A stretch of 64,000 nucleotides of DNA from the NCBI RefSeq assembly GCF_902148855.1, contig NC_043969.1, forward strand, positions 28,711,853 to 28,775,852. The letters are read 5' to 3'. This document shows, piece after piece, positions 1-11,466 of the stretch. The notes under the pieces are model-generated. The model had not been told where the DNA came from. It was given only the letters and a program-made list of their open reading frames with translations, and did not search any database. Each line of letters begins with the position of its first letter. Position 1 is the first letter of the stretch. Both the position numbers and the translations under genes were made by a program. This DNA is from Sphaeramia orbicularis (taxonomy: Eukaryota > Chordata > Actinopteri > Kurtiformes > Apogonidae).

Positions 1-124
1 AAGACTAACTAAAAGATCTCTAAAATATCAAAAGTCTTGCATATTATTTGTGTTTTTACTGGATAAATAATGAGACCGTTTTTGTACTGTACAGAACTCT
101 AAAAGCCTAGTGAACGACACAGAC

Positions 125-325
125 CTCCACATAGTTCCTGTAGAAGGTGCCCTTCCTCATGACCAGCAGGTGAGCCTGAGAGTCGGAGGGGCTGAGTCTC
201 TCCTCGCAGAAGGCCAGGAAGGATTTGGAGCGAGACAGATACAGCAGCGCAGGGACTCTGTATGTCACTCCATTCAGCTCTTTGTGGAAAAGCACTGACC
301 TTGCAGGGAAATATGGTGACCTCAT
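125..325 (-). CDS. neu3: neu3-type sialidase, first coding exon (partial gene)
   Basis: Sialidase-3 family enzymes are membrane-associated exo-alpha-sialidases that remove sialic acid from gangliosides. The 67-codon exon starts at the ATG at 325-323 (MRSPYFPARSVLFHKE) and runs to a GT donor at 124-123, just after NYVE, where family members continue with W. Visible family marks are the YRVP motif (the YRIP/FRIP motif that carries a catalytic-pocket arginine) followed by ALLYL, then FLAFCEERLSPSDSQAHLLV and MRKGTFYRNYVE. The remaining exons, with the Asp-box repeats and other catalytic residues, must lie left of position 1. The frame is open throughout. Fish have several neu3 paralogues and one exon cannot say which this is; other cytosolic sialidases (neu2-like) are less likely because of the RGTFYRNYVE segment. 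Confidence 0.85.
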
Positions 326-1850
326 ACTCTCTGATGTGTGTGTCTTGGTATTAATTCCAATAGCTCCGAAAACCTCTGAGGAGTCAAATCCAAATCGGTC
401 GACTCAAGTAGGTCTCTGTCTATTTAAGCACTGCACCGGAAACACAGGCAGACACATAATAAGACAAAAAAAACCAACTAAACAACAACACAAATCTGTG
501 GTTAAGGCATTTAATTTAGTATTGCAATAGCATTGTGCAAAGAAATCAATATTCATAATTATCATTTTCATCAGTAAACTATCACTGGAGAATGTCCAGT
601 CTTTGGCGATAACAACTTATCATTCATCAAATCATACATAATTCTGCACTACACTTGAAGTGTTTTAACATCATGTTCTATTGGATGATACAATTACTTT
701 TTAACTCTGTGTCTTTTTTATTCTGGACAGTTTCACAATGTAGGTAAAGTCAAACGCAATGTGATAAATATGACAATATGTAACCCTAAGATATATTACT
801 TACCCTACTTCTTCATTGTTACAAAAGGAAAACGCTAGATTACCTAGCAGCAAAGTTAATGTGATCAAACTACAGCTTTTCACATGAGAAAGGAACTCTA
901 ACATGACCACAAACTGTCAAGCAATGTGCTGACAAGTTCACAACCAGTTATATTTTAACAAATTAAGCATAACCTCTACAACACATTCAGCTGCTTTGTT
1001 ACTGGAAACTTGCACAATGACAATTTTGTGAGGAAGAAATTGTGTTAAATACACAGAGCAGAAAAGAAGGTGTCAAATGATTGCAGGGTACTTACATTTA
1101 CTCTGTGAGAACTTCTGCTGCTTTGTGAGCATATACAGTATGTGTCAGCATTTGAATGTGGTGTTGTATTGTGTGTGTGTGTAGTTCATGTGTGTGTTTT
1201 AGAGTGATGGTCTAAAAACTATGGCCTCTCCTCTCTGTGCCCTATTCACTGTGGCAGCAGCATGTTGTTCACTGACCCAGAAATGGACCGCACTCATCAG
1301 ATCTACAGCTTTGGATGAATCAGCGAACAGCAGTTATTGTTGGAAAGAAGGCCGGTTGGGGGACATGCTGAACACTGATTTGAGTGGGGTTTTTTTGGGT
1401 TTTTTTTTGGCACTTTCTGCTAAATGTACTGAAATACATGTTTCATGGAATAGAACTCATCAGCCAATTTAAATAAGTCCAAGTTCAATATAATAAAAAA
1501 TATATATATATGGTTCACACCTTTACATATAGTACATATTTCTTTATCATGAACTCCTAATGGCTCTCATGTTCAGATGAAATACAATATAATAGCAAGA
1601 CTGTCAATTTTATGATTTAAAAGCACACAATCTCCCTTTTAATAAAATTTAGAGAAGTTTTTTGCCCTCAATTTTTCCTTGCAGGCTCCAGGTCTACTCA
1701 TATCAGAAACAGCCTCTACTAAATAAATATGTAAGTGATTTGAGGGATTCATTGTGTTGAGTGTCTATTTCTTTTACAAAACAGAGACCAAAAAATAATG
1801 GAGTTGTTTTTAAAATGACTGAAAAAATGCCTGTCAGAATTAACCCGGGC
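326..1850. other. non-coding flank upstream of neu3
   Basis: No conserved coding exon seen on either strand. It contains the presumed neu3 5' region immediately right of 325, a short TG-rich stretch near 1170-1200, and AT-rich sequence. Short open frames here have low-complexity or unrecognisable products. Confidence 0.5.
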
Positions 1851-1877
1851 CCTATACTTCCATTAGCATTCAGTGTG

Positions 1878-1885
1878 TGACGTCA
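1878..1885 (+). promoter_or_regulatory. palindromic CRE (TGACGTCA), probable wdr53 promoter
   Basis: A perfect 8-bp CREB/ATF site about 60 bases before a plausible GT donor at 1943-1944, which ends a candidate non-coding first exon. The matching acceptor AG is at 3250-3251, eight bases before the wdr53 ATG. Site and splice signals are seen; promoter assignment is inferred. Confidence 0.4.
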
Positions 1886-2607
1886 TCAGTAATCGACAGT
1901 CCCACATGGTAGCTTGTTGAAGTTTGGACAGCACTTTCAGAGGTACCGTATTTTTCTTGTATTGCACTCATGTCACAACACTATCGAAAGGTATTTTAAT
2001 AAGTAAAACCACAGCAGTGTGTTTTTATAGCTGTAAAACCGATCAAATAATTACATGTTTACTTGTGTGCTAAATGCTAACCAGTTAGCAGCGCTAGTTA
2101 CTGGTTTGAGAGTTGTCTAGTTGATTTCAGAACATCGGCTTACTCAAGTCGGCTCTCTGGGAGAAAATGTGAGGGCCACCGTCTGTAGCTTCATGTCCTT
2201 CAACAATTTGTGTTAAAGACATACATAAATATTCACACTTCACAAAGTCTCACTACTTAGTTAATCACTAAGGTACTTTCCTGTCCGACCAAGATGCCAA
2301 AAACGGATTGTATCTTTTCTAAATGCATGGTTGATTGTTTTCATTTCATGCATGTTTTTCTGTCATTCCAGAGTCAGCTACTGTAGTGTTCATTCATTAT
2401 GTTTAACCAACGGCTTATCTCAGATTCCAAATGTTCATCTTCCTTCTTCTCCAGTGAAAACTGTTTATCTCTTCAGTGTGTTGATTTTAAATGTTTGTGA
2501 TCAGCTAGCTAAATAATGAAGTGTTCCTTCTAAAAAACTGTCCAGCTTTACTTTACCATACTTTATCATATAAACTTTACTGAACTAGAAGCACTCGGAG
2601 AGTTCAG

Positions 2608-2800
2608 ACCTCCGCCAAGGCAGATGAGTGCCCCCCCATCACCACCAAAATTTAATCATTTGTTCCTTGTACCAGTATCAACATTTCCTGAAATTTTCAT
2701 CCAAATCCGTCCATAAATTTTTGAGTTATGTTGCACACAGACAGACAGACAGACACAGACAGACCAACGCCGGCAAAAACATAACCTCCTTGGCGGAGGT
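2608..2800. repeat. 193-bp interspersed repeat with 13-bp perfect inverted ends
   Basis: ACCTCCGCCAAGG at 2608-2620 is the exact reverse complement of CCTTGGCGGAGGT at 2788-2800. The interior has the phrase AAATTTTCATCCAAATCCGTCC and a CAGA-rich run, as in a very common fish interspersed repeat that I recall as RTE-LINE associated. The inverted ends make it MITE-like, so the class is uncertain. It lies in the presumed first intron of wdr53. Confidence 0.6.
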
Positions 2801-3258
2801 AAAAATGCATTGCCACAAATCTGAGATTATAGAAAAAAAATTATAAATAAATGTCCTTGTAGAGATAGATGGCTCTCACAGGACAACAACATTACTGGTA
2901 TGACCTTATAGAATAAATACATTGCCATAGACTCATTAAATTCATATTTTGTAAGTGAGCTCAATTTAAAAAAAAAAAAAAAAAAAGTAAATGATGTAAC
3001 AACGCAGACGGAGGAATATGAATCCAGAAAACATCATATATATAGTAGTTAAAGACTTATAGGGATTATTTTACTTCACAATGACTACTGTTACTCTTCA
3101 TATTTAAAGTATTTTTACATAATACTTGGAGCCTTTAATTATAGTTGACTGTTTTCACAATGGAGTTTTAATACTTTAAAGAAAAGTATCATATTCCTTT
3201 ACCACTGACAACAGCTTGTCAATCTTCCCCATGTGATGTGACATTTCATAGGGACAGC

Positions 3259-5185
<1,927 letters not shown>

Positions 5186-6072
5186 ACTGTCTGCTTTATA
5201 CCGAGATGCAGTTTTGAAGTGCATTAATGAGATGTTTTTGGATGCACTCCTGTGCATGTTACTTTTACAAAATGAGGGTGTCACTTTGTGGAATTTCAGT
5301 GTAAACGATACTTGACATAAGAATAGTTTTTAAGTTAAACAGGTTATGATTGTGATGGGGTAGTTGTATGGTCATGGCATTTAGAGGTCATCCCAGACAA
5401 CATTTGATTTGTCTGGCAAACTCTGTAATCATTTCAGATAATGGTTTGGATTTGGTTTTCATCCTTCAAGGAAAAATGTATTTTTCAATGAAAAATGCAT
5501 AATTCCACTTAATTTATGACCATTATTGTTATCGTGTACAACTGCACATTTACAAAAGCAGATAAAGCCGCAAAAAGCTTAAAAACAGAGTTGTAAAGAA
5601 GGTCCACTTAGAACATTTCCAACCATCAGATCTAGGAAGTGTTAGTTATAATAATCTCCATATTGATTTGGTGTCCAAAATGGCTTAGTTGCTTATAATA
5701 AAACTTACTACAGTATAGATAAGCCCTTATGAAGATGTTGCACTGTTTTTCTAGTTTTACATTGATAGAACTGGAAGATGAATCTGAAAACGGCTGCAAA
5801 CACCCACTGAGCAACTGTTTGTACTGATCAGATCCTCAATGTACTACACCTAAACTGTAACTGCTTAAGAAAATTTAAGGCGCACACCTCCCATCAGAAG
5901 TACCTCTACTTCTGACTTATAGAAACGCTGTAACCACTTACAGTAAGATGCTTTTCCTCCCTGGAAATCTGATATGTGCAACCAGCTTTTTCATTTTCTG
6001 GAGTATCTATTTTTGTTATTCATTATAAGCCTTCATGTTTGATTTGTTTCAGTGGTTATGTGTGCGTGATAC

Positions 6073-6078
6073 AATAAA
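6073..6078 (+). terminator. AATAAA polyadenylation signal of wdr53
   Basis: First well-placed AATAAA downstream of the stop codon, followed by TG/T-rich sequence. It implies a 3' UTR of about 0.9 kb (5186 to about 6095) with no other gene in it. Confidence 0.65.
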
Positions 6079-6317
6079 AATTATATCTTTTTTTTAAAAA
6101 AAAGACTTTGCTGTTTGACACTGGATTCCTTTTAATTTAATCTGCAATACAAGCATTTTTGTGGACTATAAAACTACCACATTAAACCAAGAAAATTAGC
6201 TTTTCATGTTTAATTGTCTGTGGTGGATTTGGGTACACACACATCAATCCAAACCATGTGCCAGACTGAAAATAATACTTTTTGATCTCTTTAAAGCAGC
6301 ACAATTCTGATGTGTCA

Positions 6318-6323
6318 TTTATT
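6318..6323 (-). terminator. candidate polyadenylation signal of srprb (minus strand)
   Basis: TTTATT on the plus strand reads AATAAA on the minus strand, about 830 bases past the srprb stop. It would place the srprb and wdr53 3' ends about 250 bp apart, tail to tail. Other AATAAA-like hexamers nearby cannot be excluded. Confidence 0.4.
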
Positions 6324-7148
6324 TTCCTCATACATTACCACACCAGACAAACTGTCTCTTTTGCTGAAATTTAAGTGAACATTTTTATATAACTTGAACT
6401 TATTTTTAATTACTTTAAAGCATCAAAACCTTTTTATCATCAGTTCTTTAAACAAGCCAAATAACTATACACAAAAACACTTTCTGTATGACTACAATCA
6501 GTCCATACATTCATTGCAAATGCAGACACACTTCACACAAAACTAGCATTGACTTTCAAACAAGCAAAACAGTGTTTTACAAGAACACCAGAAAAAGGCA
6601 CAAGGCAGTCTGTCCGTGCATGACCTGTTTTCACACAGCAGCCTCCAAGTCAGACTTGCTGAGACAAATTAAAATTAAAATGGCGATTGTCAGGTCCTCA
6701 GTCAAAAGAAAAAGCTCAGAATTATTTTAATCTGCCAAAATGAACAGCAATTGCTGAAGTTTACAATAAAGGCTCTGAAATAAGTATTTCACTAAACCAT
6801 GTCACTTTAAGATGATAAGTTATAGGAAAAATTACACTGAAAAGCAAATAATTTCTCAGCACTGCACAGCAACTGTACAAAAACACTTTCCACAATATCC
6901 AAAATTATTTTCATAGTGTGATATTTTTCACCATATATGTCAACGTTCATTCACCTTTAATGTCCTTTCAGGTTCTGCCCTTGACAGGCGCCACAGACAA
7001 GACCGTGTTCACTGAATAAGAGGTTAAAGTTACACATCCCCATTGAAACCGTCTCCTAAGATCTGAGGTGACAGTGTTGAGGTTATCTGATCTGAGGTCT
7101 GCGCCTCTAAGGCAAATTTTCTGCACTGGATACATCAAGCTGTAGATT

Positions 7149-7512
7149 TCACAGTTTCGCCAGGCTCTTCTCCAGATTCTCAATGTCGGCTTCACCCTCT
7201 TCACCTTTGCTACCACGGGCGCTACATTCCAGGAACTCCACCTTCATGGGCAGCTGACTGAACTCGAAGTCCTTGCCTTTCTTTCCCAGATACACACTGC
7301 CGCCAACAGAGCCATCCTGAGAGCTCAATGCTGCAGAACGTGTCACTCGCAAAGTGTTGCTATGACAAATCAGAAAGCAGGTGTATGGTTTTAAACAAAG
7401 AGGGCAAAACGACATTGACCAGGAGACTCAGCACATCCAGAGCTTAAGAAAACTCATGTCAATAGACAAAGCACCAAATTAAGAGAACATCAGATTGACA
7501 ATATGCACGATA

Positions 7513-7561
<49 letters not shown>

Positions 7562-10212
7562 TATCACACTTATATAGTGCTTTTTGGACACTCAAAGACG
7601 CTTCACAAACAAACACAACAAAAAGAACAAAGAGAAAAAAAAGAGGCTCAAAAAAATGCAAGTTTGAACAGGTCAGTTTTGAGTAGGGACTTGAAGTTTT
7701 GTATTGAGTCTGAGTTCCTGATGTTTTGTGGGAGTGAGTTCCACAGGGTGGGGACGGCTGCAGTGAAGGCTCAGTCCCCACACTATTTACAAATGTACTG
7801 CAAAAACTCACAAAACAAATACGTTGTAATGCCATAACCCATTTGCCATAGATCTAGTTTATGAAAGGTTTTCTTTATTTTCTTGCTCTTTGTCCAATCT
7901 AAAATAACAGTACAATGAGTCCTCCTGGTCACTGCACTACATGAACCCTGTATGAAATAATCACAAAACATATGGAAACTACTTGAGCGCTCAAAAATAC
8001 AGAGGTGTCCCAAAGAAATTTCCATTATCTGAGATGTCCATATCGGAGTGACTACAAGGTCAGGAGAAATGAAACTTAATAGGATTTATTTTGGACATAA
8101 ATGTTTTATTCTACAATTTCAAACGAAAATTCTGGGGGATGGTCATTTTATAATGTTCCAAAGTTATTACAGATGTTCAATGTGTGCGCCGCTTGTGACG
8201 CGGCACACATCAAGTCGGTAGTGGAGTTTCCTGCCACACTCGCTGCAGCATGTCATGTGTACCATTCTCCAGAGCCTCAGTGATTCTCCTCTTATTCTCA
8301 CATACATTTACTGGTTCTACAGCCGGAGATTATAGGATTTTAAAACAAGAGAAACGATCTGAACAATTTAAATCTAAAACTTTTACAGATTTTAACGAGC
8401 ATAAGACCTTTCCTTTTTAACATCAGCTAGAACAGGCCTACAACTTCTAAGATAAGGAATCTTTATATAACATGCCAATTCAAGTCACATATCATATAAA
8501 GTCATTTTGTCCTTTTCGCACTTGAAAAGTACACACTTTAAATGTTGCCATACATACAAACACCCTCTAGAGGTTGCATTTAATTCAATGTAATGATTGC
8601 TAATTTCATTTTCCAATCAATTTTTTAAAATCTGTCAAAATGACATTTAATGTACTTTAAAGTTAAAAGTAAATCGGTTTAATTGTTTAGTATCCGATCA
8701 GCTATCTCAGACTGTCTGTCTCTCAGTGCGAGGCAGTGTCTGGTGGTTTTATCAGTTGCCTACTACTACTGGAAATGATTAGATAACAGAGAACAGAGAT
8801 TCTCCAAATTTGGAAGTTTATCATACAGAAATACTTACAGTTTCCTTTTCCAGCTGCTGCTGAATAAGTTTGGCTGATTTTGCCATGGTGATATCTGTTA
8901 AAGAAACAGATCAGTGAATAACTAAATCACAACACATGCCATTTTAAGTGAAGTCAGCTTCTTTTGTAGGCAGTGCAGGGAAGTTTTACCTTGTTGTTAC
9001 ATGCCACCATTAGAGATGGGGCATTTCTCGAGATCACACTGTCTGTCAACAGCACATACAGAAACTCTGCCACGTCTCTCACTTCTTTCTGGAAGATAGC
9101 ACTATCCACAACAAACAATATCGCTCTGAAGAAAAAGATCAGAGTGAGATGTGATGATAAGATCAAAGATGTCATAACATAAAGTAAGGTAAAGTTCATA
9201 ATAGTCAGGTCAGACAAGGCAAAGTGTAATACTGTATGATATTCACACATGACATCTGCACTCACCTGGCTGCAGACTTGAACTTCTCCAAGTACTGAGG
9301 TCGAAGGCTGTCATGTCCAGGCAGGTCTATGAGAGTCCAGGTACTTCCCTGAACACAGGAAACAGAAGGGGAGAAATTGACACACTCATTATAACATCAT
9401 AACACATAATGTCAAATTACAATACCAACTTTTACTCACCCTGTCGTTTTTTGGCTTTGTACGGAGCACTGCTGTCGGTGATCGAGGTCTGTGTTCGTTT
9501 GAACTTTCCTGACAGCAGCTGCAAAAATCATAAAATTATAAGAAGTTAGTATTTAACATGAAGTGCAGATCAGCTGAGCATCCTAATGACCAACGTGGCT
9601 CACCCGGCTGAAGAGCAGAGTTTTCCCGGAGTCACACAGTCCGACCAGCAGCACAGCACTGCGCACTGTTTTACTGGTGAGAAAGTACTTCAAGAAAACT
9701 GAAACACAGCCACAGAAAGGTTTAGGTGGTCACTGGCATGTTCCCTCCAACACGATAATAATAATTTCTCATTGACCATGAACGAGGATGTGCTGTTCTA
9801 ACATCTACTGAAGTTTGCTTTAGCTTTCAGGTTAGGTTAGCTAGCTGACTTTTTAGCTTGATAAAAACTATGAAGGACTCTTCCACTTTATTTTTTTTAT
9901 AACGGTGGGATAAAGTACAAACTATTACACCCTGCTGGCTAAACTGCTATCCAATTAGCGTATGCTTAGCTAATTACGCTGAGCTTAGCATAGGCCTAGC
10001 CTGCTAAGCTAATGTTAGCATGCTAACTTTTGCAATTTCTTACCACAGGTGATGATAACAACCGCCAGAGCAACGATCACTCCGATCAGAAACACGGGGT
10101 CTTGCTGCTCCAGTTGCTCACGCAGAGACTCAATGTACGGTTCAAAAGGGTTTTCTGTCATTTCTACGTCTGTCTGTTCTCCCATATTGCCGCCTGGGTT
10201 GTCTGCCTCCAT
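7149..10212 (-). CDS. srprb: Signal recognition particle receptor subunit beta
   Basis: SRPRB is the membrane-anchored small GTPase that holds the SRP receptor alpha subunit at the ER for co-translational targeting. Seven minus-strand exons: 10212-10044, 9698-9604, 9518-9440, 9348-9266, 9125-8990, 8894-8839, 7359-7149 (stop TGA). Exon 1 has the acidic N-terminus, YIESLREQLEQQDP and the membrane segment VFLIGVIVALAVVIIT. Exon 2 holds the P-loop GLCDSGKT; exon 3 TQTSITDSSAPYKAK; exon 4 DLPGHDSLRPQYLEKFKSAA (DxPG switch II); exon 5 ILFVVDSAIFQKEVRDVAEF; exon 7 NTLRVTRSAAL, LGKKGKDFEFSQLPMKVEFL and LEKSLAKL. Three one-base slips disturb the frame: an extra A in an A6 run (9447-9452), a base missing in the NKQD guanine-specificity motif (about 8993), and an extra A at the end of exon 6 (8841-8843). 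Allowing for them, all splice phases close and the length is 275 residues (human 271). Confidence 0.95.
7512..7790 (+). repeat. AAT microsatellite plus interspersed repeat tail, srprb intron 6
   Basis: About 16 AAT units (7512-7562) run directly into a segment with ACTTATATAGTGCTTTTTGG, CACTCAAAGACGCTT, then GTGGGAGTGAGTTCCACAGG and GTGAAGGCTCAGTCCC. I recognise this layout as a common interspersed repeat of fish genomes; I cannot name the family with confidence. It sits between srprb exons 7 and 6. Confidence 0.6.
8003..8290 (-). mobile_element. 3' end of a Tc1/mariner-superfamily DNA transposon, transposase C-terminus
   Basis: On the minus strand the segment reads MLQRVWQE and then, in a neighbouring frame, RLDVCRVTSGAHIEHL followed by a stop. 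This is the usual ending of IS630/mariner-type DDE transposases (pattern MLxxxWxELxYRLDVCRxTxGAHIEHL). The non-coding tail ends near GGAAATTTCTTTGGGACACC, which looks like a terminal repeat. Only the last ~30 residues remain, so it is a dead fragment inside srprb intron 6. Exact element ends are not resolved. Confidence 0.65.
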
Positions 10213-10277
10213 CCGTCCGGCTCAGCTCACATGAGACTGGGACACGTCTCCCTTCTGTCTGCACCCTACAGGCTCTG

Positions 10278-10291
10278 CCACCAGAGGGCGC
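10278..10291 (+). promoter_or_regulatory. CTCF-type core motif CCACCAGAGGGCGC
   Basis: An exact match to the CTCF core consensus, 66 bases upstream of the srprb start codon and about 1 kb before the col26a1 start, between two divergent genes. The motif is seen; CTCF binding is inferred. Confidence 0.6.
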
Positions 10292-10329
10292 TGCTTCACA
10301 GTGCACGCTTTATCCCACAGTGGTGTCTT

Positions 10330-11292
10330 GGCTAGTTCAGAACTGTATAGGAGAAGCGCCTCAATAAAATCTGGGAAATAAATGTTTTATTTCACTTGTG
10401 TGCCTCCGTTGATCAGCAGTATTAAAGTTCAATTTTCCTTAGGAGTACAATAAATATACCACATAATTTGTTAGTGACGTCACTGACAATAATAGTCTAT
10501 ATATGATTGGTGGGCTAAATTAAATTTTTAGTTAGCCTACTTGGCAATGCTTAATCTAGATTTATGAGATTGCCTGTGTATGGCCTATTTAAATGAATTT
10601 ATGAATAAAAAAAATGGGTCAAACTCATGCAGTCGAAAACGTACATCTTCAGTTGTGCATCAGAATAATGAAGCTGTCCCAGTCTAGGATTATCTAATTA
10701 GTCTCAATTACAATCATTATTTAGATTTCTTTTATTAGTAAGGGCATCAAAAGTTTGCAGTTTACTAATATGTCTTGATAAGGAGACTCCAATTTAGTCT
10801 GGCTGAACGAAACGTTATAAGTGATTATCTGTAGGGTAGTGAAAGGGATTCATTTCAGTAACTAGTTTATTTCAAACCTATAGCCATGACTTTCACATTG
10901 AATTCATTATAGGAACAGTGAAAGCTTTCGGTTTTTCAAACGGGACCAGATGCGCTTTTACGCAGTCCGCCTCAGCCCGCTTTTTACGCACTGTGGATAT
11001 TTGACTCCACAGTCCTCGGCACGATGTCAAACGTCAGAAAGCAGCATTATTCTATAGGAAGAGGCTGTGTGTCATTCATTTTGGGCTCTTGAGGGGGCCA
11101 GTTTGTTTCTCCCCGGGAAGACAAAATGACCAAGATGTTAACTCTTTCCGCTGAGTTTGCTTAGGCTCTCTCTCCCCATTCCTCGACAGATTCTGTTGAT
11201 TTGGCAAAGAGGAAGTTATTGCTGCAGAGTTTTGATTAATATCGTTGCTGTTGGCGGATATCTTCATCAGGGACACATTAACACTGAAGAAG
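10330..11292. other. srprb-col26a1 intergenic region and col26a1 5' UTR
   Basis: AT-rich from 10330 to about 10910. From about 10930 to 11290 it is richer in GC, with CpGs (for example ACGCAGTCCGCC and TTTTTACGCACTG), and is the likely col26a1 promoter and 5' UTR. No coding exon seen. Confidence 0.5.
10475..10482 (+). promoter_or_regulatory. palindromic CRE (TGACGTCA), srprb/col26a1 intergenic
   Basis: A perfect CREB/ATF palindrome in the 1.08 kb between the two divergent start codons. Which gene it serves, if any, cannot be told from sequence. Confidence 0.3.
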
Positions 11293-11466
11293 ATGATGGC
11301 TTTGTCGTTTCTGTGCACACTGTGCATGGGATAAGTTTAGTCTGTCCTTCGCTGGGAACCGGATTTGTTTATCACTTCCAAGCATCACTGTGCAGCGCCA
11401 GCGCATCAAGTCGGAACAGAGTGGCAGTACTGGACCACCGGGAACCGGGTCCCGAACCCAGCTCAG
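11293..11466 (+). CDS. col26a1: col26a1 exon 1: signal peptide
   Basis: Two adjacent ATGs (11293, 11296) open MMALSFLCTLCMG; the next frame then continues ISLVCPSLGTGFVYHFQ. Together they give a hydrophobic signal peptide followed by the TGFxYxF mature start seen in human COL26A1 (TGFLYPF). The exon ends in a third frame as ...GSRTQL and joins RNWC of exon 2. 174 nt are present and 176 are needed, which fits two missing single bases. Donor GTGAGT at 11467. Confidence 0.8.
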
